Assembly: GCF_004099695.1 (NCBI RefSeq)
Contig: NZ_SCHL01000005.1
Location: 1-64,000, forward strand
Reading direction: 5' to 3'
Length of the DNA stretch: 64,000 bases
From: Methanosarcina sp. MSH10X1
GTDB taxonomy: Archaea; Halobacteriota; Methanosarcinia; Methanosarcinales; Methanosarcinaceae
Shown here: one piece after another, positions 17,049-27,124 of the stretch
Layout: every line of letters starts with the position of its first letter
Position numbering within the stretch: the stretch's first letter is position 1
Translations under genes and position numbers: made by a program
The notes under the pieces: generated by a model
What the model was told of the DNA's origin: nothing
Databases searched by the model: none
The model's input: the letters and a program-made list of their open reading frames with translations, nothing else

Positions 17049-18552
17049 CTATCCCTGCTTCTTTAATTATTTCAGGAATTTTTTCTATAACATCCGTTGC
17101 AAGCAGCCCGTTGCCTGCTTTCTCAAAAGCCAGATTCCCGGCTGCTCCGTTAATATATGCAGCACAGGCTGCCGCAAGGAATGGGGGATTTCTGGAAAAA
17201 AGCGATCCTGTAAGCCCTGCAAGCACGTCCCCTGTGCCTCCTACAGTCATGCCTGCATTTCCGGTTCTGTTCAGCAGGGTCTGTTTTCCGTCCGAGATAA
17301 TATCGATTTTTCCTTTGAGAAGCGTTACAACCCCCTCTTCCTCCGAGAATTCCCTGACGACTTTAATGCGGGATTCCTGGCTTTCAGGTGTTTCCATGCC
17401 TCTCAGTCGGGCAAACTCCCCTGAATGCGGGGTTACTATAAGTTCACAGTTGCCTGCAAGGCTTTCAAAGATAGTGCCTGACAGGGCTGAGAGTGCATCG
17501 GCATCAAGGACGGCTTTCCTGCAAAAGGGAAGAATTTTCCGAACGGCTTCCAGGGTTTCTGCCGCTCTTCCTAATCCCATTCCCATCACGACCACATCAT
17601 GGGAATTTATAAGGTCCAGAAGAATGGAAAGATCGTCAGGGCGGAGAATATCAGAAGAAAGTTTTCTGACAATAAGGTTCGGAGAATAAGATTCTACAAC
17701 CTCGGCTACAGGCATGGGAACTGCTACGGTTACAAGATCTGCCCCAGCCTTGAGGGCTGCAAGGGCTGCAAGGGCTGGAGCCCCTGAATACGGGCCGCCT
17801 CCTATAACAAGGATCTTTCCGGAATCTCCCTTATGTCCGCCGGATTCCCGCCTGTGGAGCATCATCAGGTCTCCGGGGCCGGCATATTGTTCGGCGTCGG
17901 CAAAGACTCCTATCTCGGCAACCTTTATCATGCCAGTGTATTCCTTTGCCTTCTCGCTAATAAGCCCTATTTTCATACGGTGGAAAGTAACTGTAAGCCC
18001 TGCACGCACGGCTTTCTCAAAGTATCCGCCGTCAGGGTCAAGTCCTGAAGGAATGTCAATCGAGATCACGGTTTTTCCGGCTTTACCTTCCCTGTTTATA
18101 AGATCGATAGCTGTGGACTCGGGCTCTTTTATTTTCCCTTTTATTCCTGTTCCGAATACGGCATCTACGAGCAGGTCAGCTTCTGAACACCAGCCCGAAG
18201 CCGCAGCTTCAAGCTGGCTTGAATCCGTTATTTCGAGCACCTCTACGCGGCTGAAATTCAGCAGGGAAAAATTGTGTAAAGCTTCCTTAGTTCCTATATC
18301 TCTGGCTTTTCCCAGCAGGATTACCTTTACAACATATCCCGGAGAGCCTGCCAGATGCCTGGCTGCAACAAAAGCATCTCCTCCGTTGTTTCCCCGGCCT
18401 GCGACAAAAAGTACCTTACCGCTCTCAAGTTTTTCCCGTACATGTTGTGCAATAGCTGCACCTGCATTTTCCATTAGCTGGACAGGTAGAAGTCCAAGGC
18501 ATTCGCAGTTTTTGTCTATTGCCTTCATTCTCAAGGAACTGATGCACCTCAT
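17044..18552 (-). CDS. nnrDE: Bifunctional NAD(P)HX epimerase/dehydratase
   Basis: About 502 residues. It repairs hydrated NAD(P)H. The N-terminal YjeF_N epimerase domain has LMENAGAAIA and VAGRGNNGGDAFVAARHL, and the C-terminal ribokinase-like dehydratase has TPHSGEFARL and GNAGMTVGGTGDVLAGLTG (ADP/ATP site). I favour the ATG at 18552 (MRCISSLRMKAID). A GTG at 18615 would add 21 residues with only a weak AGG upstream. The fused order is the usual bacterial and archaeal one. It is the first of the minus-strand genes leading to prs, and reads away from the DHH gene across a divergent promoter region. Confidence 0.92.
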   Translation of the reverse strand: MRCISSLRMKAIDKNCECLGLLPVQLMENAGAAIAQHVREKLESGKVLFVAGRGNNGGDAFVAARHLAGSPGYVVKVILLGKARDIGTKEALHNFSLLNFSRVEVLEITDSSQLEAAASGWCSEADLLVDAVFGTGIKGKIKEPESTAIDLINREGKAGKTVISIDIPSGLDPDGGYFEKAVRAGLTVTFHRMKIGLISEKAKEYTGMIKVAEIGVFADAEQYAGPGDLMMLHRRESGGHKGDSGKILVIGGGPYSGAPALAALAALKAGADLVTVAVPMPVAEVVESYSPNLIVRKLSSDILRPDDLSILLDLINSHDVVVMGMGLGRAAETLEAVRKILPFCRKAVLDADALSALSGTIFESLAGNCELIVTPHSGEFARLRGMETPESQESRIKVVREFSEEEGVVTLLKGKIDIISDGKQTLLNRTGNAGMTVGGTGDVLAGLTGSLFSRNPPFLAAACAAYINGAAGNLAFEKAGNGLLATDVIEKIPEIIKEAGIG

Positions 18553-18615
18553 ATTAATTGCCTGCCTGCCGATTTCATCCGGCTTCCCGTAACCTTTTAA
18601 TCTTTCAAATCTCAC

Positions 18616-19032
18616 TCAAAACCTGAAATCCTGGCTTATGTACTGTCATAGAAATCATTATATATCTCTAGAGTAATTGAAGTAATTTACTCTATATTTT
18701 TACACCGAGGAAAACCTATTTGATGTTATTAACTATATACGTTACATTCCGATATAACATAATATACCGGGGTTACTGAATTTTCCATAAAAACAATATC
18801 GATCCCCAAGAGCATGGTTCACAAAGTATAATTCCGCTTGAAAGCGATTCGTAAGAGATAATTTATATATGAATTTCATAAGGGTATTTAATCAGTAAGA
18901 AAAAAGGTCTAAAAACTACAGCTAGCCTTACAGTTAACTAACTGCAGTAAAACGTGAACAGGCAGGATTCTGATCAAATGTTTGCTTTCCTTTGCACGTA
19001 TCTGGACTTATATAAAGCAGGGAGGACTCTTT
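18616..19032. promoter_or_regulatory. Divergent promoter region
   Basis: About 415 bases between divergent genes, mostly AT-rich. Several TATA-like runs are visible (ATTATATATC near 18657, TTTATATATG near 18862, TTATATAAAG near 19008). The last lies about 25 bases before the TTG start chosen for the DHH gene, and GGAGG at 19021-19025 is its ribosome binding site. I see no gene here. Confidence 0.5.
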
Positions 19033-20499
19033 TTGGCTAATTTTTCAAAAGATGCGGATAGCAACCTTAAAAGTACAGTCAAACCCAGATACCTTGTTCT
19101 GGGCAGTGGAAGTGTCGGTTTCGCGCTTGCGAAAGAGCTCAGGGAAAGCAATAAGCTCGTAATTATCGTAGACAAAGACGAAGCTAAGGTCGAGACTCTC
19201 AGGGAGGAGGGCTTTGAAGCAATGGTAGGTGACATCTCCGATCCTGAGCTTGTCGATAAGATTGACCTTAAAAACGTTGTTGTTATACTTTTCCTGACTT
19301 CCAACAATGAGGCTAACAGGAAGGGCATCGAAAATTTCAAGAAGGCCATTAGCCCTGATGTTCAACTCTTTTCCAGAGCCTCGGATATTATTAATAAGGA
19401 AAAAATGGAAGACCTCGGGGCAGATTATGTCTTTATGCCTTCCAAGCTTGTTGCAACTTCACTTTCCCGTTCCCTTGAGAGAGCCGAGTCGGTTCACAGG
19501 GGCAACAGGCTTGCGCGGTGGCTGAAAGGAATTAGGGATAAAAAACTTGCCATTGTTATCCACGACAACCCTGATCCCGATGCCATTTCGAGCGGGCTTG
19601 CCCTGAAAGAGATTGCAAAGACCCTTGGCGTCGAAGCAAATATTCTCTACCATGGCAGGATCGGGCACCAGGAAAATAAAGCCTTTGTAAATCTGCTGGG
19701 GATTGACCTCGGCAAGATGGAAGAGCACGACCTCAGAGGTTTCGATGAAATTGCCCTGATAGACTGCTCGATTCCCGGTGTTAACAATATGGTTCCCCCC
19801 AATTCTTATGTGGGCATTGTAATTGACCATCACCCGCCGGGAGAAACCGAGATAAAGGCTGAGTATATAGACATCCGGCCAAATTTCGGGGCAACCGCTA
19901 CAATAATGACAAAGTACCTGCAGCAGCTCAATATCAATATTTCCAAGACCCTGGCAACAGCCCTGCTTTACGGGATTCGGACTGACACCCAGGATTTCAA
20001 GCGAAAGACCGACCCAGCAGACCTCTCAGCTGCTTCGTACCTTTACCCCCTTTCGAACCATGGGATTCTGGACCAGCTTGAGCAGCCCTCAATGGCTATT
20101 GAAACCCTTGAAGTTCTCGGGGAAGCCATCAGGAACAGGCAGGTGCTGGGAAGTTATCTTCTGTCAAATGTCGGGAACATAAGGGATAGGGATACCCTCC
20201 CGCAGGCTGCAGATTACCTGCTGAGTCTTGAAGGGATCTCAACAACCGTGGTTTTCGGGGTCACTGAAGACCGCATCTATATTTCCGGGCGCAGCAACGA
20301 TATCAGGATTAATCTCGGTGAAATTATGCGCCAGGCTTTCGGAGAAGACGCAGGCGGGCACGCAAATGCAGCAGGAGCACAGATTCCCCTGGGGGTTTTC
20401 AGTGCTACAAAAGACCGGCAGACCTTACTGAGGCTGGTTAATGAAGCCGTGGTCAAAAGGTTCCTGAGTGCTGTCGGAGTTGAAAGTGCGGGAGAATGA
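19033..20499 (+). CDS. TrkA-N / DHH-DHHA1 phosphodiesterase fusion
   Basis: 488 residues from TTG 19033, preceded at eight bases by GGAGG. An ATG at 18982 would add 17 residues without a ribosome binding site. The N-terminal RCK/TrkA-N domain has the Rossmann motif VLGSGSVGFALAKEL and an acidic VDKDE dinucleotide-binding strand. The C-terminal DHH domain has HDNPDPDAISSG (motif I), DCS (motif II) and DHHPPG (motif III). The DHHA1 domain ends with GGHANAAGA. DHH-DHHA1 enzymes of this subgroup cleave nanoRNA, pAp or cyclic dinucleotides. Fusion to an RCK nucleotide sensor makes c-di-AMP or ion-linked signalling a reasonable guess, not shown here. It is probably monocistronic. Confidence 0.88.
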   Translation: MANFSKDADSNLKSTVKPRYLVLGSGSVGFALAKELRESNKLVIIVDKDEAKVETLREEGFEAMVGDISDPELVDKIDLKNVVVILFLTSNNEANRKGIENFKKAISPDVQLFSRASDIINKEKMEDLGADYVFMPSKLVATSLSRSLERAESVHRGNRLARWLKGIRDKKLAIVIHDNPDPDAISSGLALKEIAKTLGVEANILYHGRIGHQENKAFVNLLGIDLGKMEEHDLRGFDEIALIDCSIPGVNNMVPPNSYVGIVIDHHPPGETEIKAEYIDIRPNFGATATIMTKYLQQLNINISKTLATALLYGIRTDTQDFKRKTDPADLSAASYLYPLSNHGILDQLEQPSMAIETLEVLGEAIRNRQVLGSYLLSNVGNIRDRDTLPQAADYLLSLEGISTTVVFGVTEDRIYISGRSNDIRINLGEIMRQAFGEDAGGHANAAGAQIPLGVFSATKDRQTLLRLVNEAVVKRFLSAVGVESAGE

Positions 20500-20867
20500 A
20501 AATTTTGAAATTTTCGGCTACAGCCCATAGCCGGAATCTTTCTCTCAAAACATTGAGTAAAATCCTTTCAGGAAATAAAAAAACGATATGAATAAGAGAA
20601 AAGAGAGGAAGAAGATAAAAAAGGTAAAGGAAGGAAGAGTGAGGGAAATAAATCTTTTCTTCCTCCAACCGAGTTTTAAAAGTTTCCAGAGCTTCTATTC
20701 CTACAGTTTCTTTTTAAGTTTTCTAAAGCTTTAATTTCTCCGTTTTCTCTAAAGCTCTAATTTCTCCGTTTTCTCTAAATTTTCCAGTTCTTTAAAGCCT
20801 CTTTTCTAAAGCCTCTAATCCTTCCGATTTCCTGCTTTTTGGCTTTAAAAATCCGGTTCAGCAAATT
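20500..20867. repeat. Convergent intergenic gap with 26-bp repeats
   Basis: This lies between the converging DHH and aglB genes. From about 20712 a unit reading TTTTCTCTAAAGCTCTAA plus TTTCTCCG is present two to three times and then decays toward 20835. The first part (20560-20640) is purine-rich. No gene is supported. T-rich runs on both strands could end transcription from both sides. Confidence 0.65.
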
Positions 20868-23363
20868 TCAGTTCGCTTCCGGAATTTTTACCTCTACCGG
20901 GTTCCCTTTCAAGATATCATTTTCCGTTACCTGGATTCCTGAGACTGTGGTGTTTTTTCCTGCACTAAGGGAGTAAGCTGACACAGCCCTGACCTCGCTT
21001 CCCGGATTCTCGGTCGAGTAAGGTACGGTTATTTCAAATGACCCGGTTTTATCCGATATTGCTGTATTCTGGTATGTGAATTTTCGGCCTGTATTCGAGC
21101 TGAGTTCAAGGGTGGCAGTAACGTTCTGCTCCGGGCTTGCAGTACCTGAAAGCCTGGCTCCCGGGACGAACTCGAATACCTTTACGTCATTTTTCTTTCC
21201 GTCCTTTTTGTCCGGGATAGAACTTTCATGGACAAGTCTCAGGTTCCCAAGATTTGTTCCGTCAAGTTCATGAAGTTTATATACTTCGGTATTTGCGAAT
21301 TCATTTGTAGCAGTCGCAACAGTTTCAAGCCCGTTTTTCCCATTGACGGTTTCAATTTTGAAGTACTGCTCGATATCCTTGCCTGCAAGCTCTACAATAG
21401 CCCCAAATTTACCGCTAGCCATCTGCTTGTCAGTTATTACGTATTTCACGTTGAGTTTTTCCATAATTGCCTTTGCTTCTTCCTCGGAATCGGTTGTGAA
21501 GAAATGTGCGGAATCCTGTATGCCAGTCTGGAAATTGTTTGAGACTGCAGGCCTTTCTGCCAGGTAGACAATCCAGTTACCGTAGTCCCACCAGCTCAGA
21601 ACCCCATATTCGGGAGTCTGAGAAGGCTCAGGGTAATAAGAGGTTTCAGGGCTTGAGGTTTCAAGCCAGGTGAGAGCTTCTTTCCATTCAGGATCAATTG
21701 AACTTCCTTCTTTTGCAAAAGCAAATCCTGCCCACAGGCAGGGTACAAACACAAGCCCTATCAGTACCACGGATGAGAAGATTTTGAAATAATCGGGTTG
21801 CAGGTTTTTTATCGAGCCCGATGGATTACTTGTTTTCGGCTTTGATTTTGCTTTTGACTTTGTTTCTTTTCCTGCCTTAAGTTCGGGCATGGAATTTTTC
21901 CCCGCCATCGGTCCGGATTTCAATAAATTCCTTGCTTCGGTCTCAAAATTAAAGGATTCAAGCAGGACCCAGAGGAAGTAAGCGGTAAGAATTGAAACGT
22001 TTACCGCGAATAGATAGGAAAAACGCCTCTGAGAGAGTGCTAAATACGCGAAAAAGACTGACCATAAGAGGAAAAATATCCCTTCAGGCTTTGATTTTTC
22101 CCCTTTCCACTCAAGGCCGAGCAGGAAAAGTCCTCCCAGCGCTGCGGGGAAGCAAAGACCCAGGCTTGACAGTACTGGCGAGAAGGTAAGTCTCCCCTGT
22201 GCGGTTAAAAATAACGGTACGGCTTCGGAAATTGTGCCTATGTATTCACCTTTTCCAAGGAAGAACCTCATACCTTCAATTACGAAAGCATAGGATTCGG
22301 TGGAAAAAATCTTGAGGGACAGGAGCCCTATCCCGGAAACCAGTATCAAGATTGCCGGATAGTATTTCCAGTCCACATCTTTTCTTGAGATATATGAGGA
22401 AAAGCCCCAGAGGACTAAGGTTCCTGCCAGCATGCTGAGCACATAAAATACCTGGAACCAGGAAAGGTACATTGCGCTCATTTCAAGTCCCGGGCGTGCG
22501 AAAGCCGCTGATAGGGGGATGGTAAAGAGAAGTGTTGCAAGAAGGCACGTAGTGGCACAGACAAGAAGATATTCCGAGTTTTTCCCTGCCCTGAAGTCAA
22601 GAGTGGATTGTATGAATACATAGAGTACGATAAAACTCACAAAAACCGGAGCTCCGACCCATGTGAAAATAAGGAGTGCGAAGAATAGCCCGGATGCTAC
22701 TGCGGAAGCCAGTGCTTTTGCAAGTTTCTTTTCTGAGGAGACGTTTCTAAGCGAAGCCAGGGAAAGCGCCCCCTCCCCTGCCCATTTTAAAGCAAGTATG
22801 AATAATGCATAAGCTGAAGTTGCGAGGAGAGTCTCTGCTACGTGATGGTCAACCGCACCGAACCGGGATATATATACATGTGCTGGAAGCACTGCAAAAA
22901 TCAAAGCTCCAAGGAATGCGTTTTTTCTGTCAAGTATCGAGACAGCCGCAATATACAGTGGAATTATAGTCAGAATCCCAAGAAGTACTGGCAGCAGGGC
23001 TCCTGCAAATTCGATGGTATGCAGATTAGGCTGCCCTCCTCCCAGGATTTTTGCAAGCAACCCGCCTAACAGGTCAAAAAAAGGAGGCCATCCGATTTCA
23101 AAACCCTGAGGATAATTAATGTAGGAATCGAAATTAAGGGAATGGGGAAAATTAGAAGCCGTATATACAATGCGCCGCATATGATAGAAGTCATCGAATC
23201 CATTGAAGGTTATGCTTCCGTTTGCAGTAACCGAGGCATATGACAGCATGCGCATGAGAAAAGCAACTACTACAACTGCGGTCAGAGCAATAATACTGAA
23301 TTTTAAATTATGAGCGGGCCGTTTTGCCACCGGACATCCCATGCCTTTGTTCGTTGTAACCAT
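20868..23363 (-). CDS. aglB: Oligosaccharyltransferase AglB (STT3 family)
   Basis: 831 residues, or 824 if the second ATG at 23342 is used. It transfers lipid-linked glycan to Asn in N-x-S/T sequons on the outer face. The N-terminal part has about a dozen membrane helices. The first external loop has the GFDDFYHMRR metal-binding motif and a GAVDHHVAETL motif follows. The catalytic WWDYGNW motif is near residue 590 in the soluble C-terminal domain, followed by a beta-rich end. A Lys/Ser-rich linker (about 490-515) precedes the last helix. It stands at the edge of the glycan cluster, converging on the DHH gene. It probably uses glycans made by the neighbouring transferases, which is inference. 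Confidence 0.94.
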   Translation of the reverse strand: MVTTNKGMGCPVAKRPAHNLKFSIIALTAVVVVAFLMRMLSYASVTANGSITFNGFDDFYHMRRIVYTASNFPHSLNFDSYINYPQGFEIGWPPFFDLLGGLLAKILGGGQPNLHTIEFAGALLPVLLGILTIIPLYIAAVSILDRKNAFLGALIFAVLPAHVYISRFGAVDHHVAETLLATSAYALFILALKWAGEGALSLASLRNVSSEKKLAKALASAVASGLFFALLIFTWVGAPVFVSFIVLYVFIQSTLDFRAGKNSEYLLVCATTCLLATLLFTIPLSAAFARPGLEMSAMYLSWFQVFYVLSMLAGTLVLWGFSSYISRKDVDWKYYPAILILVSGIGLLSLKIFSTESYAFVIEGMRFFLGKGEYIGTISEAVPLFLTAQGRLTFSPVLSSLGLCFPAALGGLFLLGLEWKGEKSKPEGIFFLLWSVFFAYLALSQRRFSYLFAVNVSILTAYFLWVLLESFNFETEARNLLKSGPMAGKNSMPELKAGKETKSKAKSKPKTSNPSGSIKNLQPDYFKIFSSVVLIGLVFVPCLWAGFAFAKEGSSIDPEWKEALTWLETSSPETSYYPEPSQTPEYGVLSWWDYGNWIVYLAERPAVSNNFQTGIQDSAHFFTTDSEEEAKAIMEKLNVKYVITDKQMASGKFGAIVELAGKDIEQYFKIETVNGKNGLETVATATNEFANTEVYKLHELDGTNLGNLRLVHESSIPDKKDGKKNDVKVFEFVPGARLSGTASPEQNVTATLELSSNTGRKFTYQNTAISDKTGSFEITVPYSTENPGSEVRAVSAYSLSAGKNTTVSGIQVTENDILKGNPVEVKIPEAN

Positions 23364-24045
23364 CTCTTTTAGTTTTTTAGCTGTTTGCTTTATTATACTT
23401 TTAAGTAAAATAATCTTTGATAGTATTCAAATTAATATAATAACTTTAAGGTTCTCTCGTCCAGATAAAAAAGTGTGTACGCCTGATTCGCGATTTCATC
23501 TGGCAAGTATTATATATACCTCTTCTAATGTTGATATGAATTTTTCAATATACTTATAACCGTTGAGCTTAATCAATTGTTGAAACCGGGAAAAGATCCT
23601 TAATACTTACGGAGATCTGTTATTAATATAAAATACCTGATGCTACCGATAAACGATCTGGTATTATTTATAAAAAGTCCTTTTGCGACTAATTGAAGCA
23701 CTAATACTATTAATACAACATCCAGCACTGGCAATAAAAAAACTCTGGTACTATCAATAAAAGCCCTGATGCTACTAATAAAAGCTTCGATGCCACCAAA
23801 CAAGGGTCTGGTATTACTTTATGGAGGTTCAAGACTACTGCTATTACTGATAGAATACTCGATACCACCAATAAATGATTGGCATCTTTAACAGAGCCCT
23901 GATAATGCTAATTTCAGAAATAGTTTAGAAATTCTGAGCGTTAGAATGGCCGGGTATATTACTTCCCACTGCCGGGGATCTGTACCGGATTCAGTTTCCG
24001 GTAGCCTCTTAAATCTGCTTAAAATCTAAAACAAGTGAGAAACCG
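23364..24045. repeat. Divergent gap with degenerate ~22-bp repeats
   Basis: 680 bases between divergent aglB and the first glycosyltransferase. From about 23605 to 23880 a degenerate unit of about 22 bases resembling GATGCTACTAATAAAAGCCCT recurs around ten times, with the core CTGGTATTA alternating with GATGCTAC. AT-rich promoter-like sequence lies on both sides. No gene is supported. Confidence 0.6.
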
Positions 24046-25149
24046 ATGAAAGTAGCCATATTTCATGATTATTTCGGAGCCATTGGCGGCGGAGAGAAGC
24101 TGGTGCTTATGCTGGCAAAATATTTCAATGCCGATGTAATTACTACTGACCTGAACCGGGAATCAGTAAAAAAAATGGGCTACTCCGATATCCGCATAAT
24201 CAGCCTGGGGAAAACCCCAAAAGTGCCTCCTCTCAAGCAGATTTCCGCATCTTTTCATTTTGCAGCCTGTGATTTCTCAAAGCAATACGATTTCTTCATC
24301 TTTTCAGGCAACTGGGCACACTTTGCGGCAAAGAAACACAAGCCCAACCTTTATTACTGCCACACTCCTACAAGAGCTTTCTATGACCTTTACGATACCT
24401 TTCTTAGCAGGCAGAGCCTACTGGTTTCTATCTTCTTCCGGATCTGGGTAAGGCTCCACAGGCCAGTTTCCGAATATTACCTTTCCCATGTCTGTAAAAT
24501 TGCCACTAATTCAAAGAATACCTCAAGAAGAATAGAAAAATACTTTAAAAGGGATGCTCAGGTAATCTATCCTCCCGTGGAAACTTCAAAGTTTATGTGC
24601 AGGGAATATGGAGATTTCTGGCTTTCAGTAAACCGACTTTACCCTGAAAAAAGAGTGGAAATCCAGATCGAAGCCTTCACGAAAATGCCGGACGAAGCGC
24701 TGGTTATCGTCGGCGGATACTCAAAAGGAGATCATGCGAAGAGTTACGCGGAAAATATAGTTAATAATTTACCGCAGAATGTGAAGGTGCTGGGCGAAAT
24801 TTCAGAGGCTGAACTGCTTGATATTTACTCCCGCTGTAAAGGCTTTATCTGTACTGCCATGGACGAGGACTTCGGGATGACACCCGTGGAGGCTATGGCA
24901 AGCGGAAAACCCGTAATAGCCGTAAATGAAGGAGGATTTAAGGAAACGGTAATTGACAGGAAGACAGGCATGCTTGTCAATGCTGACAGCCAGAGCATAA
25001 TCGAAGCGGTAAAATCAATATCCTGCAGACCGGACGCTTACAGAGATGAATGTTTTGATAGGGCTAAAGGGTTTGATATTTCCATTTTTACTGAAAAAAT
25101 AAAAAATGTGATTTACGATGATTCTCAAACATCTAAACGAGTTATATGA
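24046..25149 (+). CDS. Glycosyltransferase, GT4 family
   Basis: 367 residues, ATG at 24046. It begins [19 protein letters not shown], the Gly-rich N-terminal loop of retaining GT-B enzymes. The C-terminal Rossmann half has the donor-sugar motif [19 protein letters not shown], the E-x7-E signature. No signal peptide or membrane helix is present, so it should be cytoplasmic and act on a lipid-linked acceptor. Its last 32 bases overlap the ABC permease gene, and the two following genes are also tightly packed, so this is one operon with the exporter. The sugar and linkage cannot be told from sequence. Confidence 0.9.
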   Translation: MKVAIFHDYFGAIGGGEKLVLMLAKYFNADVITTDLNRESVKKMGYSDIRIISLGKTPKVPPLKQISASFHFAACDFSKQYDFFIFSGNWAHFAAKKHKPNLYYCHTPTRAFYDLYDTFLSRQSLLVSIFFRIWVRLHRPVSEYYLSHVCKIATNSKNTSRRIEKYFKRDAQVIYPPVETSKFMCREYGDFWLSVNRLYPEKRVEIQIEAFTKMPDEALVIVGGYSKGDHAKSYAENIVNNLPQNVKVLGEISEAELLDIYSRCKGFICTAMDEDFGMTPVEAMASGKPVIAVNEGGFKETVIDRKTGMLVNADSQSIIEAVKSISCRPDAYRDECFDRAKGFDISIFTEKIKNVIYDDSQTSKRVI

Positions 25150-25897
25150 TTACCGGGACCTGATCTGGAAATTGTCCTGGGGAGAGTTCAAGCTCCGGTA
25201 TAAAAACTCCGTACTCGGGTACTTCTGGTCCCTTCTTGAACCCCTTTTAATGCTTACAGTCCTGTACCTTGTATTTTCCAATCTCATGAGGGTTCAGGTA
25301 GAGCACTACCAGTTATTTTTGTTAATGGGAATAATCCTGTGGAACTTCCTGAGCAGATCCACAACTATCGGGATGTTTGCTATAGTAGGAAGACCGGATA
25401 TGATTAAGAAAATCTATTTTCCAAGAGACATTTTCGTGATCTCATCCTGTATCACAGCTCTGCTTATGAGCCTCTTCGAATCTGTAGTATTCTTTATATT
25501 CATGGCAGTTTTCAGGGTTCCCATATCCGTTAATTTAGTGTACGCGCCTTTAATCCTGATTTTCCTTTTCACGCTGGCACTGGGCATTTCCATGGCGCTT
25601 TCAGCACTGAACGTTTACTACAGGGACGTGCAGTTTATCTGGGATGTGCTCATGCAGGCAGGCTTTTTTGCAACCCCGATCCTCTACAGTATGGATATCC
25701 TGCCTGAGACCCTGCAGAAAATCGTCCTTCTCAATCCCATGTCAAGGATCATAATTTCTGCGCGGGATACTGTAATCTATTCTACCCCGGCAAGCCCTGA
25801 GGATCTACTGTTCATGTTCGCCTCATCCGCTATTTTCCTGATAATAGGCTACGCTGTCTTTTCAAGACTGGAACCAGGCTTTGCGGAGGAAATTTAA
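25118..25897 (+). CDS. ABC-2 type polysaccharide export permease (Wzm-like)
   Basis: 259 residues with six predicted membrane helices. The N-terminal cytoplasmic segment [25 protein letters not shown] matches the LPS/teichoic-acid exporter permease family (Wzm/TagG). It should pair with the ATPase directly downstream, whose ATG shares a base with this gene's stop. The substrate is predicted to be a lipid-linked polysaccharide moved across the membrane. The start ATG lies inside the preceding glycosyltransferase gene. Confidence 0.92.
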   Translation: MILKHLNELYDYRDLIWKLSWGEFKLRYKNSVLGYFWSLLEPLLMLTVLYLVFSNLMRVQVEHYQLFLLMGIILWNFLSRSTTIGMFAIVGRPDMIKKIYFPRDIFVISSCITALLMSLFESVVFFIFMAVFRVPISVNLVYAPLILIFLFTLALGISMALSALNVYYRDVQFIWDVLMQAGFFATPILYSMDILPETLQKIVLLNPMSRIIISARDTVIYSTPASPEDLLFMFASSAIFLIIGYAVFSRLEPGFAEEI

Positions 25898-27108
25898 TGC
25901 CTACGATAGAAGTTGAACACCTTCAAAAAGTCTTCCGGATACCCCACGAAAAAAGAAATACCATTTTTGAGTCTCTGGCAGGCTCGTTCAAGCCTCCCCA
26001 GTACGAGACATTCCAGGCTTTAAACGACATTAATTTTACGGTAGAAGAGGGGGAAGCCCTGGGAATTATAGGGGAAAACGGCAGTGGTAAAAGTACCCTG
26101 CTGAAAATAATAGCAAATATTCTGCGCCCTACCCGGGGGAATGTGAAAGTACATAAGAAAATCACTCCTTTCCTTGAGCTTGGTGTGGGTTTTCAGCCAA
26201 ACTTTACAGCGTCTGAGAATGTAAAGACTTATGCAACGATAATGGGGATTTCCAGAAGGGAAATTGAAAGTAAACTTGACGATGTGCTTGAATTTGCAGG
26301 GCTTGAAAAGTTCAGGGACACCAAATTGAAGAATTTCTCATCAGGCATGCAGGTCAGGTTAGCCTTCTCCACAGCAATCCAGACTGACCCCGAGATTCTT
26401 TTGATGGACGAAGTGCTGGCTGTAGGAGATATGGAATTCCAGCAGAAATGCCTCGATGTCCTTAACCAGTACAGGAAAGAAGGAGTGACAATAGTTTTCG
26501 TATCCCATGACCTGGGGTCTGTAAGAAGGTTCTGTGATAAGACCCTGCTGCTTAATAAAGGCGTGCAGGTAGCGCTCGGAAACACGGGAGATGTAATAGA
26601 CAGGTACGTATATGGCGGAAATCAGGCTTCGGAGCAGGTAGTTTCCGAAACCGAGCAGGTTGAAGTCGAAGGGGAGCCCGAAACGAAAAACCGCTGGGGT
26701 GATAAAGAAGTAGAAATAACCGGCGTCGAGTTCTATGACAAGTTTGGTAATTCAGGCTCCCGGTTTAATTCCTTTGATCCGGTAACAATCAGGATCTTCT
26801 ACCAGGCTCACAAAAAGATTTTTGACCCGGTTTTCGGGATTGCGCTTTATTCGGAAAAAGGAGATAATCTGTTCGGAACCAATACTGAGCTGAAAAATCT
26901 GACCATTGATTCGATTGAAGGAAGCGGGTACATTGACCTGGTAATAGATCGGCTTCCGATACTTACCGGAAGATTTTCATTAACTGTCGCGGTACACTCA
27001 CATGATCACAAGCCTTATGACTGGCACGACAGGCTGTACTCGTTTGATGTAATGCCAACTTCAAGAGATGCAGGATTTTTCGAAATCCCCTGTAACTGGA
27101 AGCTGTAA
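25897..27108 (+). CDS. ABC polysaccharide exporter ATPase with Wzt-like C-terminal domain
   Basis: 403 residues. The nucleotide-binding domain (1-240) has Walker A GENGSGKSTLL, signature FSSGMQVRLA, Walker B ILLMDEVLAVGD and switch FVSHD. After an acidic linker (about 250-265), residues 265-403 form a beta-sandwich resembling the carbohydrate-binding C-terminus of E. coli Wzt, which reads the capped end of the O-antigen before export (known for Wzt O9a). That extra domain and the methyltransferase gene 16 bases downstream both point to export of a terminally modified polymer. Confidence 0.92.
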   Translation: MPTIEVEHLQKVFRIPHEKRNTIFESLAGSFKPPQYETFQALNDINFTVEEGEALGIIGENGSGKSTLLKIIANILRPTRGNVKVHKKITPFLELGVGFQPNFTASENVKTYATIMGISRREIESKLDDVLEFAGLEKFRDTKLKNFSSGMQVRLAFSTAIQTDPEILLMDEVLAVGDMEFQQKCLDVLNQYRKEGVTIVFVSHDLGSVRRFCDKTLLLNKGVQVALGNTGDVIDRYVYGGNQASEQVVSETEQVEVEGEPETKNRWGDKEVEITGVEFYDKFGNSGSRFNSFDPVTIRIFYQAHKKIFDPVFGIALYSEKGDNLFGTNTELKNLTIDSIEGSGYIDLVIDRLPILTGRFSLTVAVHSHDHKPYDWHDRLYSFDVMPTSRDAGFFEIPCNWKL

Positions 27109-27124
27109 TTCGAGGTAGGTCGAG

